Source of the DNA: DASPXY01 sp038227745
GTDB taxonomy: Bacteria; Planctomycetota; Planctomycetia; Gemmatales; Gemmataceae
Assembly (NCBI GenBank): GCA_038227745.1
Contig: JBBRPS010000399.1
Coordinates: forward strand, 1 to 9,260
Reading direction: 5' to 3'
Length of the DNA stretch: 9,260 nt
Part shown: piece after piece, positions 1 through 7,106 of the stretch
Layout: each line of letters opens with the position of its first letter
How positions within the stretch are numbered: position 1 is the first letter of the stretch
Program-made: the position numbers and the translations under genes
Notes under the pieces: model-generated
The model's input: only the letters and a program-made list of their open reading frames with translations
The model's database searches: none
Told to the model about the DNA's origin: nothing

Positions 1-27
1 ACTTGCCCCACGCTCTTGCAGGCGCTC
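1..27. repeat. Truncated right end of a dispersed palindromic repeat
   Basis: Bases 1-27 match 4310-4336 at 24 of 27 positions, with differences only at 13, 17 and 18. The match covers the end of the right palindrome arm (ACTTGCCCCACG) and also the flank CAGGCGCTC, which lies outside the perfect palindrome. The conserved unit is therefore larger than the hairpin. The left part of this copy lies before the window. It ends only a few bases before the Shine-Dalgarno of the permease gene, so it probably fills the gap between that gene and an upstream gene. Confidence 0.75.
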
Positions 28-43
28 CAAAGGAGCGAAGCGT

Positions 44-1630
44 ATGTCAACCCGGGCCATCAAGCCGAAACGAGACGACGACCCGGCACCCGGCGGCTGG
101 AAGGGGCTGCGCGAGCGCGCCCCCTCGCTCGTCCGTCCCGACGCGGGGACCACCGGCCGCGTCGTCGCCCTGATAGCCCTGTTCCCCCTGACGCTGGGCG
201 TCGCCTCGCTGTTCTTCGCCCTCATCGGCAAGGGCTACCTCATCAGCGTCTCCTGGGGCGTGCTGCTGCTGGCCCTGGGCGTGGCCGGCCTCCTCTACCA
301 CGCCTTCAACGAGAAGGAGTTGCAGTACCGCCGCCTCTACGGCGCCCTGGGCGTGCTGCTGCTCGGCCTGGCCGTCCTCTTTCGCGTCCTGCCCTTTGAA
401 GGCGTCATCGGCGGCCGCTTCGTGATGGTCGGCGCCCCTTGCGCCCTGCTGGCGCTCGGCTTCCTGCTGTCGTTCGCACGCAACGAGACCGACTCGGGGA
501 TTCGGAACGCCATCGTCACCGGCCTGGGCGCGGTCGGCCTGGCGTGGGCCTTGCTCGGCTTCGTCGGCGGCTCCATCAGCGAAACCTTCATGCTCGGCAA
601 CGGCGTGGTGCTGCTGGTCCTGGGCCTGCTCTACCTCGCCGCCTACAGCGGCATCCACGGCGGCGACTCCCCGGCGGGCTACCGGGCCGGCCTGGGCCTC
701 GGCGCCCTCGGCGTGCTCATGATCCTCGTCGCGCTGGGCTGGTCGGTGGTGCCGCAGCTGCTGTTCCAGCTCAACTGGACCGAGACGCGGCCGGCGGCCT
801 CCTTCTTCATGCCGCGCGGCCTGATCCTGCTCTACTTCGGCGTGGAATACCTGATGCTCAGCGTCGGCGTCTGCTCGGACAACCGCCTGGTGGTCCTGAC
901 GCGGCGCGAGCTGGCCGCCTTCTTCTATTCGCCGATCGCCTACATCGTCATCATCGGCGTGACCGGCATGGGCTGGTGGGTCTTCACCCAGTTCGTCGGC
1001 TCGCTGCTGGAAGAGCGCGGCGGCTCCCTCCTCGAGCCGGTCATCATCCATTACACCACCGGCTATTTCCAGATCTTCTCGGTCGTGTTCATGGTCCCCC
1101 TGCTGACGATGCGCCTGATGAGCGAGGAGCGCCGCACCGGCAGTCTGGAGGTGCTGCTGACGGCCCCGGTCAACGAGACGTCAGTCGTCCTGAGCAAGTT
1201 CTTCGCGGCGCTGCGGGTGTTCATGCTGGCCTGGTATCCGTCGGGGCTGTTCCTGCTGGCGCTGCGCGTCGAGGGCGGCGAGACGTTCGACTACCGGCCG
1301 CTGCTGACGTTCTTCATCTCGCTGATCTTCATGGCGGCGGGATGGCTGGCAATGGGCCTGTTCTTCTCCTCGCTGACGCGCAACCAGATCGCCGCCGCGT
1401 TCCTGACGTTGACCGTGATGATCGCCCTGACCGGCCTCTTCTGGGTCAAGCAGAACGTGCCGGAGGGCGGCACCCTGTTCAACGTCCTGCAGTACGTCTC
1501 GTTCATCGACCTGTGGATCAACTCGTCGTTCGGCAACCTCACCCCCCGCTACCTGCTGTTCCATTTGTCCTTCGCGGTCTTCTTCCTGTTCCTGAGCGTG
1601 AAGATCCTGGAGGCGCGGAAGTGGGCGTGA
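44..1630 (+). CDS. GldF-like ABC-2 type transporter permease with extra N-terminal membrane domain
   Basis: This 528-residue integral membrane protein is the permease of an ABC-2 type exporter. The start ATG has a good Shine-Dalgarno (AAAGGAG, 29-35) at 8 nt spacing. The C-terminal part, about residues 284-528, is the recognisable permease. It opens with the amphipathic RRELAAFFYSPIAYIV segment (288-302) and has the SEERRTGSLEVLLTAP signature (360-375) after the second helix of this part. Six hydrophobic segments lie near 297-317, 339-357, 383-405, 419-441, 446-466 and 504-522, and the end LEARKWA is typical of GldF-type permeases. Residues 39-275 add about eight more hydrophobic helices that ordinary GldF (about 240 residues) lacks. 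The GldG-like gene follows after 64 bp. No nucleotide-binding domain is present, so the ATPase must come from another gene, presumably upstream of the window. The family call is firm; substrate and pathway are unknown. Confidence 0.92.
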   Translation: MSTRAIKPKRDDDPAPGGWKGLRERAPSLVRPDAGTTGRVVALIALFPLTLGVASLFFALIGKGYLISVSWGVLLLALGVAGLLYHAFNEKELQYRRLYGALGVLLLGLAVLFRVLPFEGVIGGRFVMVGAPCALLALGFLLSFARNETDSGIRNAIVTGLGAVGLAWALLGFVGGSISETFMLGNGVVLLVLGLLYLAAYSGIHGGDSPAGYRAGLGLGALGVLMILVALGWSVVPQLLFQLNWTETRPAASFFMPRGLILLYFGVEYLMLSVGVCSDNRLVVLTRRELAAFFYSPIAYIVIIGVTGMGWWVFTQFVGSLLEERGGSLLEPVIIHYTTGYFQIFSVVFMVPLLTMRLMSEERRTGSLEVLLTAPVNETSVVLSKFFAALRVFMLAWYPSGLFLLALRVEGGETFDYRPLLTFFISLIFMAAGWLAMGLFFSSLTRNQIAAAFLTLTVMIALTGLFWVKQNVPEGGTLFNVLQYVSFIDLWINSSFGNLTPRYLLFHLSFAVFFLFLSVKILEARKWA

Positions 1631-1694
1631 GCGCGCGGCCGCGGGGCGTGGGAGGGCCGGGCGCTGCGGCAAACACCTTCGAGAGGCAGACGCG

Positions 1695-4250
1695 ATGGCG
1701 ACACAAGATACGACGGACCGACAGACGCTCGATGCCTTGCTGGCCGGCCGGCGCGTGATGGCCTGGGGCCTGTTGTGGGCGGCGGCGCTGCTCGTGCTGC
1801 TGGCCTTCTGGCTGGGGGCGCGCGAGCTGGAGCCGGGGCTGCTCTTCTGCGGCCTGGTCTTCCTGCTGGGCGTCGCGGCGTTCGCGGGCTTCCTCTGGCA
1901 GATCTGGCCGCCTCTCCCGGACGCCGCGGCCGTCCGCAAACAGCGGCGGCAGCTCGCCCTCGGCCTGTTCGCGGCCGCCGGTCTGCTGCTGCTGCTCGCG
2001 GTCCTCGTCGCGCTCCAGCTCGGGCTGTCCGGGTTCGGCGAGGTGTCCAGCATGGTCGTCATGGCGCTGATCGGCGCGGGCGCGGGCGTGAACCAGTTCA
2101 TGACCTCCGGCAGCCGCTGGGACGCCGAGCAGGTACTGGGCCGGGTGCTCGGCAACGTGCTGCTCGGCATCGTCCCGGTCGGCGCCGCACTCGGCTGGTT
2201 CGCCTTCCGCTCAATCCGCCGGGGCCAGATTTCAGTCCAGCCGGAGATAATCGCGCTGCTCCTCTTCGGGCTCATCTGCCTGGTCGTCACCCTCCTCCCC
2301 CGGGCCGACGCGGCGGGGAAGTCCCCGGAACAGGGGAGGCGGTACCTGATCCTGTCCGTCGGCGGCTCCTTCGGGTTGCTCGTCGCCCTGTTCACCGCGT
2401 ACCGCGTCTGGCTGTCGTGGGGGGAGATCTTCCCGCCCAACGTGCCGATGGCCCAGTCCGAAGGCATCTGGCGGCTGTGGCTGTGCCTGTACGTCGAGCT
2501 GTTCGGGCTGGCGCTGCTGTTCGGCAGCCTGACGCTGGCCAGCCCCGAGGTCCGCCGCAGCGCCACGGTGCGCCGCGTCCTGTACGGTTACAACGCCGTG
2601 ATGACCGGCTTCCTGCTGCTGGTCATCCTGGTGGTTGTCAACATCGTCTTCTACGTGGCCTACCCGCTGTCGCTCACCTGGTCGCAGGAGGGCGGCCTGC
2701 GCGGCCTCAGCACCAGCACGACGAACCTGCTCCAGAGCCTCAAGGAGCCGGTACACGTCTACGTCCTGATGTCCCCGGCCGGCCGGACGTACCTGGAGCT
2801 GCACGACCTGCTGGAGAACGGCGAGTCGTACACCAGGCAGCTCCAGGTGGAGTACGTCTCCCCGGACCGCCAGGCGGGCCGCTACCGCACCCTGGCCGAG
2901 AAGTTCCCCGTCATCCTCCGCGAGGAGCGCATGTTGGGCGGGGACGAGGACGAGATCGGCCGCGGCGTGCTGCTGGTCTACGGCCCGGAGTCGGCCAAGA
3001 CGCCGCCGCACGCCTTCATCCCCGTCCGCGACCTGATTGAGTCCAAGCCGCCGGACCCCCACAACCCGCGCAAGCGCACCTACGTCTTCAAGGGCGAGGA
3101 CGTCATCCTGACGCAGCTGCGCATCCTCGTGGAGCAGCAGACCAAGCCGATGGTCTACTTCACGCAGGGGCACGGCGAGCTGGACATGACCGACGCCCTG
3201 GACCCGCGCTTCATCGCCGACGATCCGCGCGGCGGCTCGGGCAAGCTGATGGAGCGGCTCAAGAAGGACAATTACGAGGTCAAGGGACTGGTATGGCACG
3301 AGGCGCCGCCGCAGCCGAAGGGGGCGCGCGGGCCGGACCTGATGGTGTACTCGAAGAAAAGCGCGAAGGAGCCGCACGAGGTGCCCGCGGACGCCAAGGT
3401 CGTCATCGTCGCCGGGCCTTACAAGCCGTTCTCCAAAGAGGTGGCCGACGCCCTGGACCGCTTCATGAAGCGGCCCGGCGACAAGGCCGGCAAGCTCATC
3501 GTGCTGTCGAACTACGTGATCGGCCCGGGCGCGCCGCTCGCGGACCTGGGACAGCTGGCGGACGTCCTCCGGCAGTACAACGTGCAGGTCGACAAGGACT
3601 TCCTCCTGCGCGTCCCGGACGATCAACGCACGGAGACGCCGTACGAGGTGATTGCCCAACCGCCGCCGAACATCCGCAACAAGGTGGCGGCGAACTTCCT
3701 GGGGAAGCGCTTCCCGGTGGGGGGCAGCCTGAGCCTGGCCCGCCGCGGCGGCATTGGCCTGGCCCGTTCGGTCAAGCCGGTCGCCAGCCCCGGCACCTTC
3801 CAGGTGGACACGCTGTTGCAGGTCGGCCCGATGAACGGCACCTACTGGGCCGAGACGGACGTCAACGTTCTCCGCGGCGTCCTACAGTACCTGGCGAACC
3901 TGGAGGACACAGGGAGGCTCGACTCCAAGAAGAGCAAGGAGCCGATCCCGGTCGTGGTCGCCGTCTCCGACCGCGACGGCAAGCCGCGCATGGTCGTCTT
4001 CGGGGATGCACGCTTCGCCTCGAACCGCTTCGTGAACACCACGGCGCCTTATTACGACTTCCTGACCAGCTCGATCGAGTGGCTGGCGGAGCGGCCCGGG
4101 AACATCGGCATCCGGCCGCGCGAGAGCACGTCGTTCGCGCTGCAGCCGGAGAACGTGAACAAGGCTCGGTTGCTCTGGCTGCCGCTGGCCCTGATCCTGC
4201 TGGCCATTGTCGGCATGGGCCTCGGCGTCTGGGTGGTGCGCCGCCGTTAG
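1695..4250 (+). CDS. GldG-like ABC transporter auxiliary protein (ABC_transp_aux family) with extra N-terminal membrane domain
   Basis: This 851-residue protein resembles GldG, the auxiliary partner of GldF-type permeases. A modest Shine-Dalgarno (GAGAGG, 1681-1686) lies 8 nt before the ATG. About nine hydrophobic segments occupy residues 22-325, the last near 300-325. A large, probably periplasmic domain follows (about 340-820). It begins with TNLLQSLKEPVHVYVL and carries the family's GHGE motif at 492-495. It also has a VVIVAGPYKPF strand (569-579) and a GKLIVLSNY strand (599-607) where many relatives read a Gly-Gly...Asp-Pro pattern. A C-terminal helix (827-846) ends in RRR. The usual GldG has one N-terminal helix, the soluble domain and a C-terminal anchor in roughly 550 residues, so about 300 residues are extra membrane domain. 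The gene lies 64 bp after the permease and is probably co-transcribed with it. The role as transporter partner is inferred from family and position; the substrate is unknown. Confidence 0.9.
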   Translation: MATQDTTDRQTLDALLAGRRVMAWGLLWAAALLVLLAFWLGARELEPGLLFCGLVFLLGVAAFAGFLWQIWPPLPDAAAVRKQRRQLALGLFAAAGLLLLLAVLVALQLGLSGFGEVSSMVVMALIGAGAGVNQFMTSGSRWDAEQVLGRVLGNVLLGIVPVGAALGWFAFRSIRRGQISVQPEIIALLLFGLICLVVTLLPRADAAGKSPEQGRRYLILSVGGSFGLLVALFTAYRVWLSWGEIFPPNVPMAQSEGIWRLWLCLYVELFGLALLFGSLTLASPEVRRSATVRRVLYGYNAVMTGFLLLVILVVVNIVFYVAYPLSLTWSQEGGLRGLSTSTTNLLQSLKEPVHVYVLMSPAGRTYLELHDLLENGESYTRQLQVEYVSPDRQAGRYRTLAEKFPVILREERMLGGDEDEIGRGVLLVYGPESAKTPPHAFIPVRDLIESKPPDPHNPRKRTYVFKGEDVILTQLRILVEQQTKPMVYFTQGHGELDMTDALDPRFIADDPRGGSGKLMERLKKDNYEVKGLVWHEAPPQPKGARGPDLMVYSKKSAKEPHEVPADAKVVIVAGPYKPFSKEVADALDRFMKRPGDKAGKLIVLSNYVIGPGAPLADLGQLADVLRQYNVQVDKDFLLRVPDDQRTETPYEVIAQPPPNIRNKVAANFLGKRFPVGGSLSLARRGGIGLARSVKPVASPGTFQVDTLLQVGPMNGTYWAETDVNVLRGVLQYLANLEDTGRLDSKKSKEPIPVVVAVSDRDGKPRMVVFGDARFASNRFVNTTAPYYDFLTSSIEWLAERPGNIGIRPRESTSFALQPENVNKARLLWLPLALILLAIVGMGLGVWVVRRR

Positions 4251-4255
4251 AGGCT

Positions 4256-4330
4256 CTGGCAGAACGTGGGGCAAGTTGCCAACTTGCCGTTTTCCCCGGC
4301 AAGTTGGCAACTTGCCCCACGTTCTGTCAG
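4256..4330. repeat. Long nested palindrome (dispersed intergenic repeat)
   Basis: Arms 4260-4289 and 4297-4326 are perfect reverse complements (30 bp) around the 7-nt loop TTTTCCC. With one G-T pair (4259/4327) the stem reaches 34 bp, 4256-4330. Each arm is itself a hairpin: GGCAAGTT, 3 nt, AACTTGCC at 4270-4288 and again at 4298-4316. The DNA or RNA could therefore fold as one long stem or two short ones. The outer end reaches almost to the GldG-like stop codon. No T-run follows in either direction, so it does not look like a classical intrinsic terminator. Part of it, including the flank CAGGCGCTC (4328-4336), recurs at 1-27. This fits a REP-like non-coding repeat family. It contains no transposase and no obvious target duplication. 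Confidence 0.88.
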
Positions 4331-4367
4331 GCGCTCTCAGGGATTTGCAGGCACGAACGCGACTGAC

Positions 4368-4405
4368 CGGCGAGCCCTCCGGGGGCTCACGCCCCTGGCT
4401 CGCCG
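4368..4405. repeat. Second intergenic hairpin upstream of the DUF4340 gene
   Basis: Outer arms CGGCGAGCC (4368-4376) and GGCTCGCCG (4397-4405) pair perfectly over 9 bp. Inner arms GGGGC (4382-4386) and GCCCC (4391-4395) pair around the loop TCAC. A 5-nt bulge lies on the left and 1 nt on the right. Its sequence is unrelated to the palindrome at 4256-4330. It ends 23 nt before the chosen DUF4340 start, so in a read-through mRNA it would form a stable structure close to the ribosome site. It may be a dispersed repeat of its own, but the window holds only one copy. Confidence 0.65.
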
Positions 4406-4428
4406 TGGCATACAAGGTCCCCCCGCAC

Positions 4429-7038
4429 ATGAACTTCAGAACCACCGCGCTGCTGTTCGGCATCTTCATCGGCGTGCTCTGGGTGTTCGGCCTGATGCTC
4501 GCCCACCAGAAGAGCAAGTACGACCCCGGCTACGTCGTGCCGACCTTCGCCAAGGACAAGACCGTCGAGCCGATCGCGGTCGAGGTCGATCACGGCGGCA
4601 GCAAGAAGTACGTCTTCTACAAGAGCGACAAGGCGAAGGGCTGGCGCATGCAGCTGCCGGGCAACCGCGAGGAGCTCCGCGCCGACGACGACAAGGTCCG
4701 CAAGCTGATCGAGCAGGTCCGCGACGCCCGCAAGTCCGACGAGCCCGACGTCACGCGCAACCTCTCCCAGTGGGGCCTCGACCACCCCACCGCGAAGGTC
4801 ACGATCAAGGCCAAGGGCGGCGAGAAGGAGTGGACGCTGTACGTCGGCAATACCAGCCCCGACAAGACCTACGTCTACGTCAACTCGTCGGACCGGCCGC
4901 GCGACGTGCTGGCGGTCCGCCGCAACCAGCTCGACGCCGTGCTGTTCAAGGCCGACGACGCCAACTCGTTCCGCGCGCGCACCTTGCTCGACGTCAGCGA
5001 CTTCAACACGACCTTCGTGGACCTCAAACCGGGCAAGGATGCGAAGGGGCAGGAGTTGGCACTAGAGAAGGGCAAGGACGGCGTGTGGCGATTCAAGATC
5101 CCGCCTTACGGCCAGGCGGACTTCGAGGGCAGCACCGACACGAAGACGCCGAGCGGCGTGCGGGGGCTGCTGAACACCATCGGTGCCATCCGCGTCGAAT
5201 CGGACAAGGACTTCGTGCCGCTGGGCGAGCACCCCGTGACGGAGGCCAAGGTCCTGCTCCGCGTCGAGGTCGAGGGGACGGCCGAGAAGGACAAGACGGC
5301 CAAGGAGACGCTGCTGATCGGCGAGAAGGTGCCCGGCAAGGAGGAGTATTACGCCCGCCTCGCCGGCGACGAGGCCGCGGCGCGCGTGCCGGCCAAGCAC
5401 GTGGACATCTTGCTGGAATTGGTCCGGAGGCCGGACAGCCTGCGCAGCCACGACCTGGCGCAGATCGACAAGGCGAAGACCGACGTGGTCCGCGTCGCGC
5501 AGGGCAAGGGCGGCGCCGACGTGGTGACGCTGTACCGACCGATGCCCGGCGACTGGAAGGTGGCGGCGGAAGGCCTGCGGCACAAGGCCGCCAGTGCCGC
5601 GATCGACCCGCCCGATGGCCTGCTCGGCGCCCTGGAGGGCAAAGGCAAGGTCAAGGACTTCTTCGACGTGACCGACGAGGCCAAGGGCGGCGCGGCGAAG
5701 GACAACGAACTGGGCCTGGACACGCCCGCCGCCACGGTGACGCTCTACGCCAACGCCCTGGACAGGGAAACGAAAAAGGACGACAAGAAAGAGGAGAAAA
5801 AGGACGACAAGAAGGACGCCGGCAAGGAGAAGCAGAAGGAGGAGCCTCAGCTCAAGGCCGACGTGAAGCCGACCCTGACGCTGACGTTCGGCAAGGTGGC
5901 CGGGGACGTCGTCTACGTCAAGCGCCGGACGGCCGACGGTACCGTCAGCCGCGTGTCGGTGCCGTCGTCGATCCTGGCGAAGCTGACGCCGCCGCAGGGC
6001 GCCCTCGCCTTCCTCGACACCAACGTCTCGCCCTTCACGATGGGGGACGTCGCCCGGCTCGAGTTGAAGATCGCGAACGGCCCGACCTTCGTCGTGCAGC
6101 GCGAGAAGGAGACGGAGAAAGCAAAGGACAAGGACAAGAAGGCCTTCCGGCTGCCGCAGGACAAGGAGTGGCTGCTGCAGGAACCCAAAAGTTTCAAGGA
6201 CCGGCCGTACGCCGATGCCGAGCAGGTGGAGAACGTGCTGCTCTCCCTGACGGGGATGAGCGCCCGCAAGTGGGTCACGAAGGTCGGCCTCAAGGCCGAC
6301 CTGAGCGAGTACGGCCTCAAGGCGCCGACGGTGATTGCGTCGGTCACGCTCAAGCCGGAAGGCGACAAGAAGGAAGGCAAAACCTGGACCTACTCCTTCG
6401 GGTCGGGGACGCCGAAGGACAAAGACAAGGACAAGGACAAGGACAAGGACAAGGACAAGGGCAAGGAGAAGGAGAGCGAGCCATCCGGCGTGTACGCGAT
6501 GATTGAGGGCGGCGACCTGAAGGATCTCGTTTTCGTGGCCCCCGAGCATGTGGTCGAGGCGCTGAAGAAGGCCGAGCTGCGCGACCGCACGATCTTCAAG
6601 TTCGCCGCGGACCAGGCGAAGGAACTCAAGGTGGCGGTCGTGGAGAAGTCCGGCGAGCAGCGCGAGCCGGTGTTCGAGCGCAAGCCGAAGAGCGTGACGT
6701 GGACGGTGAAATCCGGTCTGGGCAAGTTCACCCTGGACAGCGACAAGGTCGGCGGCCTGGTCGCCATGCTCAGCAACCTCAAGGCCGATCACTACGTCGG
6801 CACCGGCGGCCCCGAGCCCAAGCAGAAGCTCGGCGCGGACGCGCCGCTGAAGCTCGAGGTGCTGATGGAGGACGGCAAGACGCGGTACACGCTGACCGTC
6901 GGCGCCCTGGTCGAGGGCACGACCACGTCCCGTTATGCCCAGGCCAGCACGCTGGCCGGGATGGTGTTCGTGCTGACGAACGGCGAGATCGACCGGCTCC
7001 TCACGGAGGGCGTCAGCTTCTTCAGCAGCAAGAAGTGA
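4429..7038 (+). CDS. DUF4340 repeat protein, membrane-anchored, with charged Lys/Asp tracts
   Basis: This 869-residue protein has an N-terminal helix (about 7-25) that looks like a signal anchor, followed by a long hydrophilic part probably outside the cytoplasmic membrane. The frame is open back to an ATG at 4207, but that start would overlap the GldG-like gene and translate both hairpins. The ATG at 4429 gives the expected MNFRTT-plus-helix start, though its Shine-Dalgarno is weak (AAGG, 4414-4417, 11 nt away). I see five related units anchored by Trp at 72, 220, 376, 581 and 758. Each has a W-x-hydrophobic strand, a D/V...LL..L segment, usually a GL(D/K)xP...VTL strand, then a G...Y hairpin ending near a VxVLxxxxLxxLL helix. 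DUF4340 proteins are usually about 300-450 residues, so this one is roughly doubled. Charged tracts sit at 449-472, 559-571 and 663-684. DUF4340 has no known biochemical activity; a role with the GldF/GldG-like pair is inferred from position. Confidence 0.87.
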   Translation: MNFRTTALLFGIFIGVLWVFGLMLAHQKSKYDPGYVVPTFAKDKTVEPIAVEVDHGGSKKYVFYKSDKAKGWRMQLPGNREELRADDDKVRKLIEQVRDARKSDEPDVTRNLSQWGLDHPTAKVTIKAKGGEKEWTLYVGNTSPDKTYVYVNSSDRPRDVLAVRRNQLDAVLFKADDANSFRARTLLDVSDFNTTFVDLKPGKDAKGQELALEKGKDGVWRFKIPPYGQADFEGSTDTKTPSGVRGLLNTIGAIRVESDKDFVPLGEHPVTEAKVLLRVEVEGTAEKDKTAKETLLIGEKVPGKEEYYARLAGDEAAARVPAKHVDILLELVRRPDSLRSHDLAQIDKAKTDVVRVAQGKGGADVVTLYRPMPGDWKVAAEGLRHKAASAAIDPPDGLLGALEGKGKVKDFFDVTDEAKGGAAKDNELGLDTPAATVTLYANALDRETKKDDKKEEKKDDKKDAGKEKQKEEPQLKADVKPTLTLTFGKVAGDVVYVKRRTADGTVSRVSVPSSILAKLTPPQGALAFLDTNVSPFTMGDVARLELKIANGPTFVVQREKETEKAKDKDKKAFRLPQDKEWLLQEPKSFKDRPYADAEQVENVLLSLTGMSARKWVTKVGLKADLSEYGLKAPTVIASVTLKPEGDKKEGKTWTYSFGSGTPKDKDKDKDKDKDKDKGKEKESEPSGVYAMIEGGDLKDLVFVAPEHVVEALKKAELRDRTIFKFAADQAKELKVAVVEKSGEQREPVFERKPKSVTWTVKSGLGKFTLDSDKVGGLVAMLSNLKADHYVGTGGPEPKQKLGADAPLKLEVLMEDGKTRYTLTVGALVEGTTTSRYAQASTLAGMVFVLTNGEIDRLLTEGVSFFSSKK
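5773..5844 (+). repeat. Lys/Asp/Glu-rich low-complexity tract within the DUF4340 gene
   Basis: Codons 449-472 encode only Lys, Asp, Glu and a few Ala, Gly and Gln. The tract is built from two near-copies of an eight-residue block, KKDDKKEE then KKDDKKDA, followed by GKEKQKEE. It interrupts the third Trp-anchored unit between its VTLYAN strand and its LTLTFG strand. It probably forms a flexible or helical charged insertion in a loop, and it partly explains why the third unit is the longest. Confidence 0.7.
6415..6456 (+). repeat. Hexanucleotide microsatellite AAGGAC x7 encoding (Lys-Asp)7
   Basis: Seven consecutive hexamers read AAGGAC, with one substitution in the second copy (AAAGAC, 6421-6426). 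Degenerate copies AAGGGC and AAGGAG follow at 6457-6468. In frame this encodes Lys-Asp repeated seven times at residues 663-676, then KGKEKESE. The unit is two codons long, so slippage would add or remove Lys-Asp pairs without breaking the frame. The tract interrupts the fourth Trp-anchored unit. Confidence 0.9.
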
Positions 7039-7041
7039 AAG

Positions 7042-7074
7042 GCGGCGGCCTACCCGAGCTGGGCAGGCCGCCGC
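7042..7074. terminator. Shared hairpin between convergent genes, probable terminator
   Basis: The stem GCGGCGGCCT (7042-7051) pairs perfectly with AGGCCGCCGC (7065-7074). An A/C mismatch and three more pairs (CCC 7053-7055 with GGG 7061-7063) follow, around the loop GAGCT. It starts 4 nt after the DUF4340 stop codon and lies 33 bp past the 3' end of the convergent HEAT/CxxCH gene. Read on the minus strand it is followed by the moderately T-rich CTTTCACTTCTT; on the plus strand the T-tract is poor. The likely role is termination from both sides, better supported for the minus-strand transcript. Confidence 0.65.
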
Positions 7075-7106
7075 GGCCCTGTCATTTCATCCGGTCGAGC
7101 GCGCCG

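Noticed and set aside
47..1051. Long antisense open frame (334 codons) opposite the permease gene
   Set aside because: The translation is Asp/Glu/Gln/Ala/His-rich with no domain, as expected from the complement of a high-GC coding frame. The plus strand has a clear ABC-2 permease with a good ribosome site.
2232..3659. Antisense open frame (475 codons) opposite the GldG-like gene
   Set aside because: Low-complexity shadow composition; the sense strand encodes the recognised GldG-like domain with its GHGE motif.
4256..4330. Palindrome as an intrinsic terminator of the GldG-like gene
   Set aside because: The stem is strong but no T-run follows on either strand, the stem is far longer than usual, and part of it recurs before another gene. 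A repeat element fits better, although an effect on transcription is not excluded.
4256..4405. CRISPR array or insertion sequence in the 4251-4428 gap
   Set aside because: There are no regularly spaced direct repeats with unique spacers, no transposase, and no visible target duplication. The two hairpins differ in sequence.
4266..6506. Plus-strand open frame (746 codons) overlapping the DUF4340 gene in another frame
   Set aside because: The translation is Arg/Gly/Gln-rich with no fold-like pattern and starts inside the palindrome. It is an out-of-frame shadow.
5062..6792. Antisense open frame (576 codons) opposite the DUF4340 gene, with Leu-Val repeats
   Set aside because: The Leu-Val run is only the complement of the Lys-Asp microsatellite. 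There is no domain, and the sense frame is well supported.
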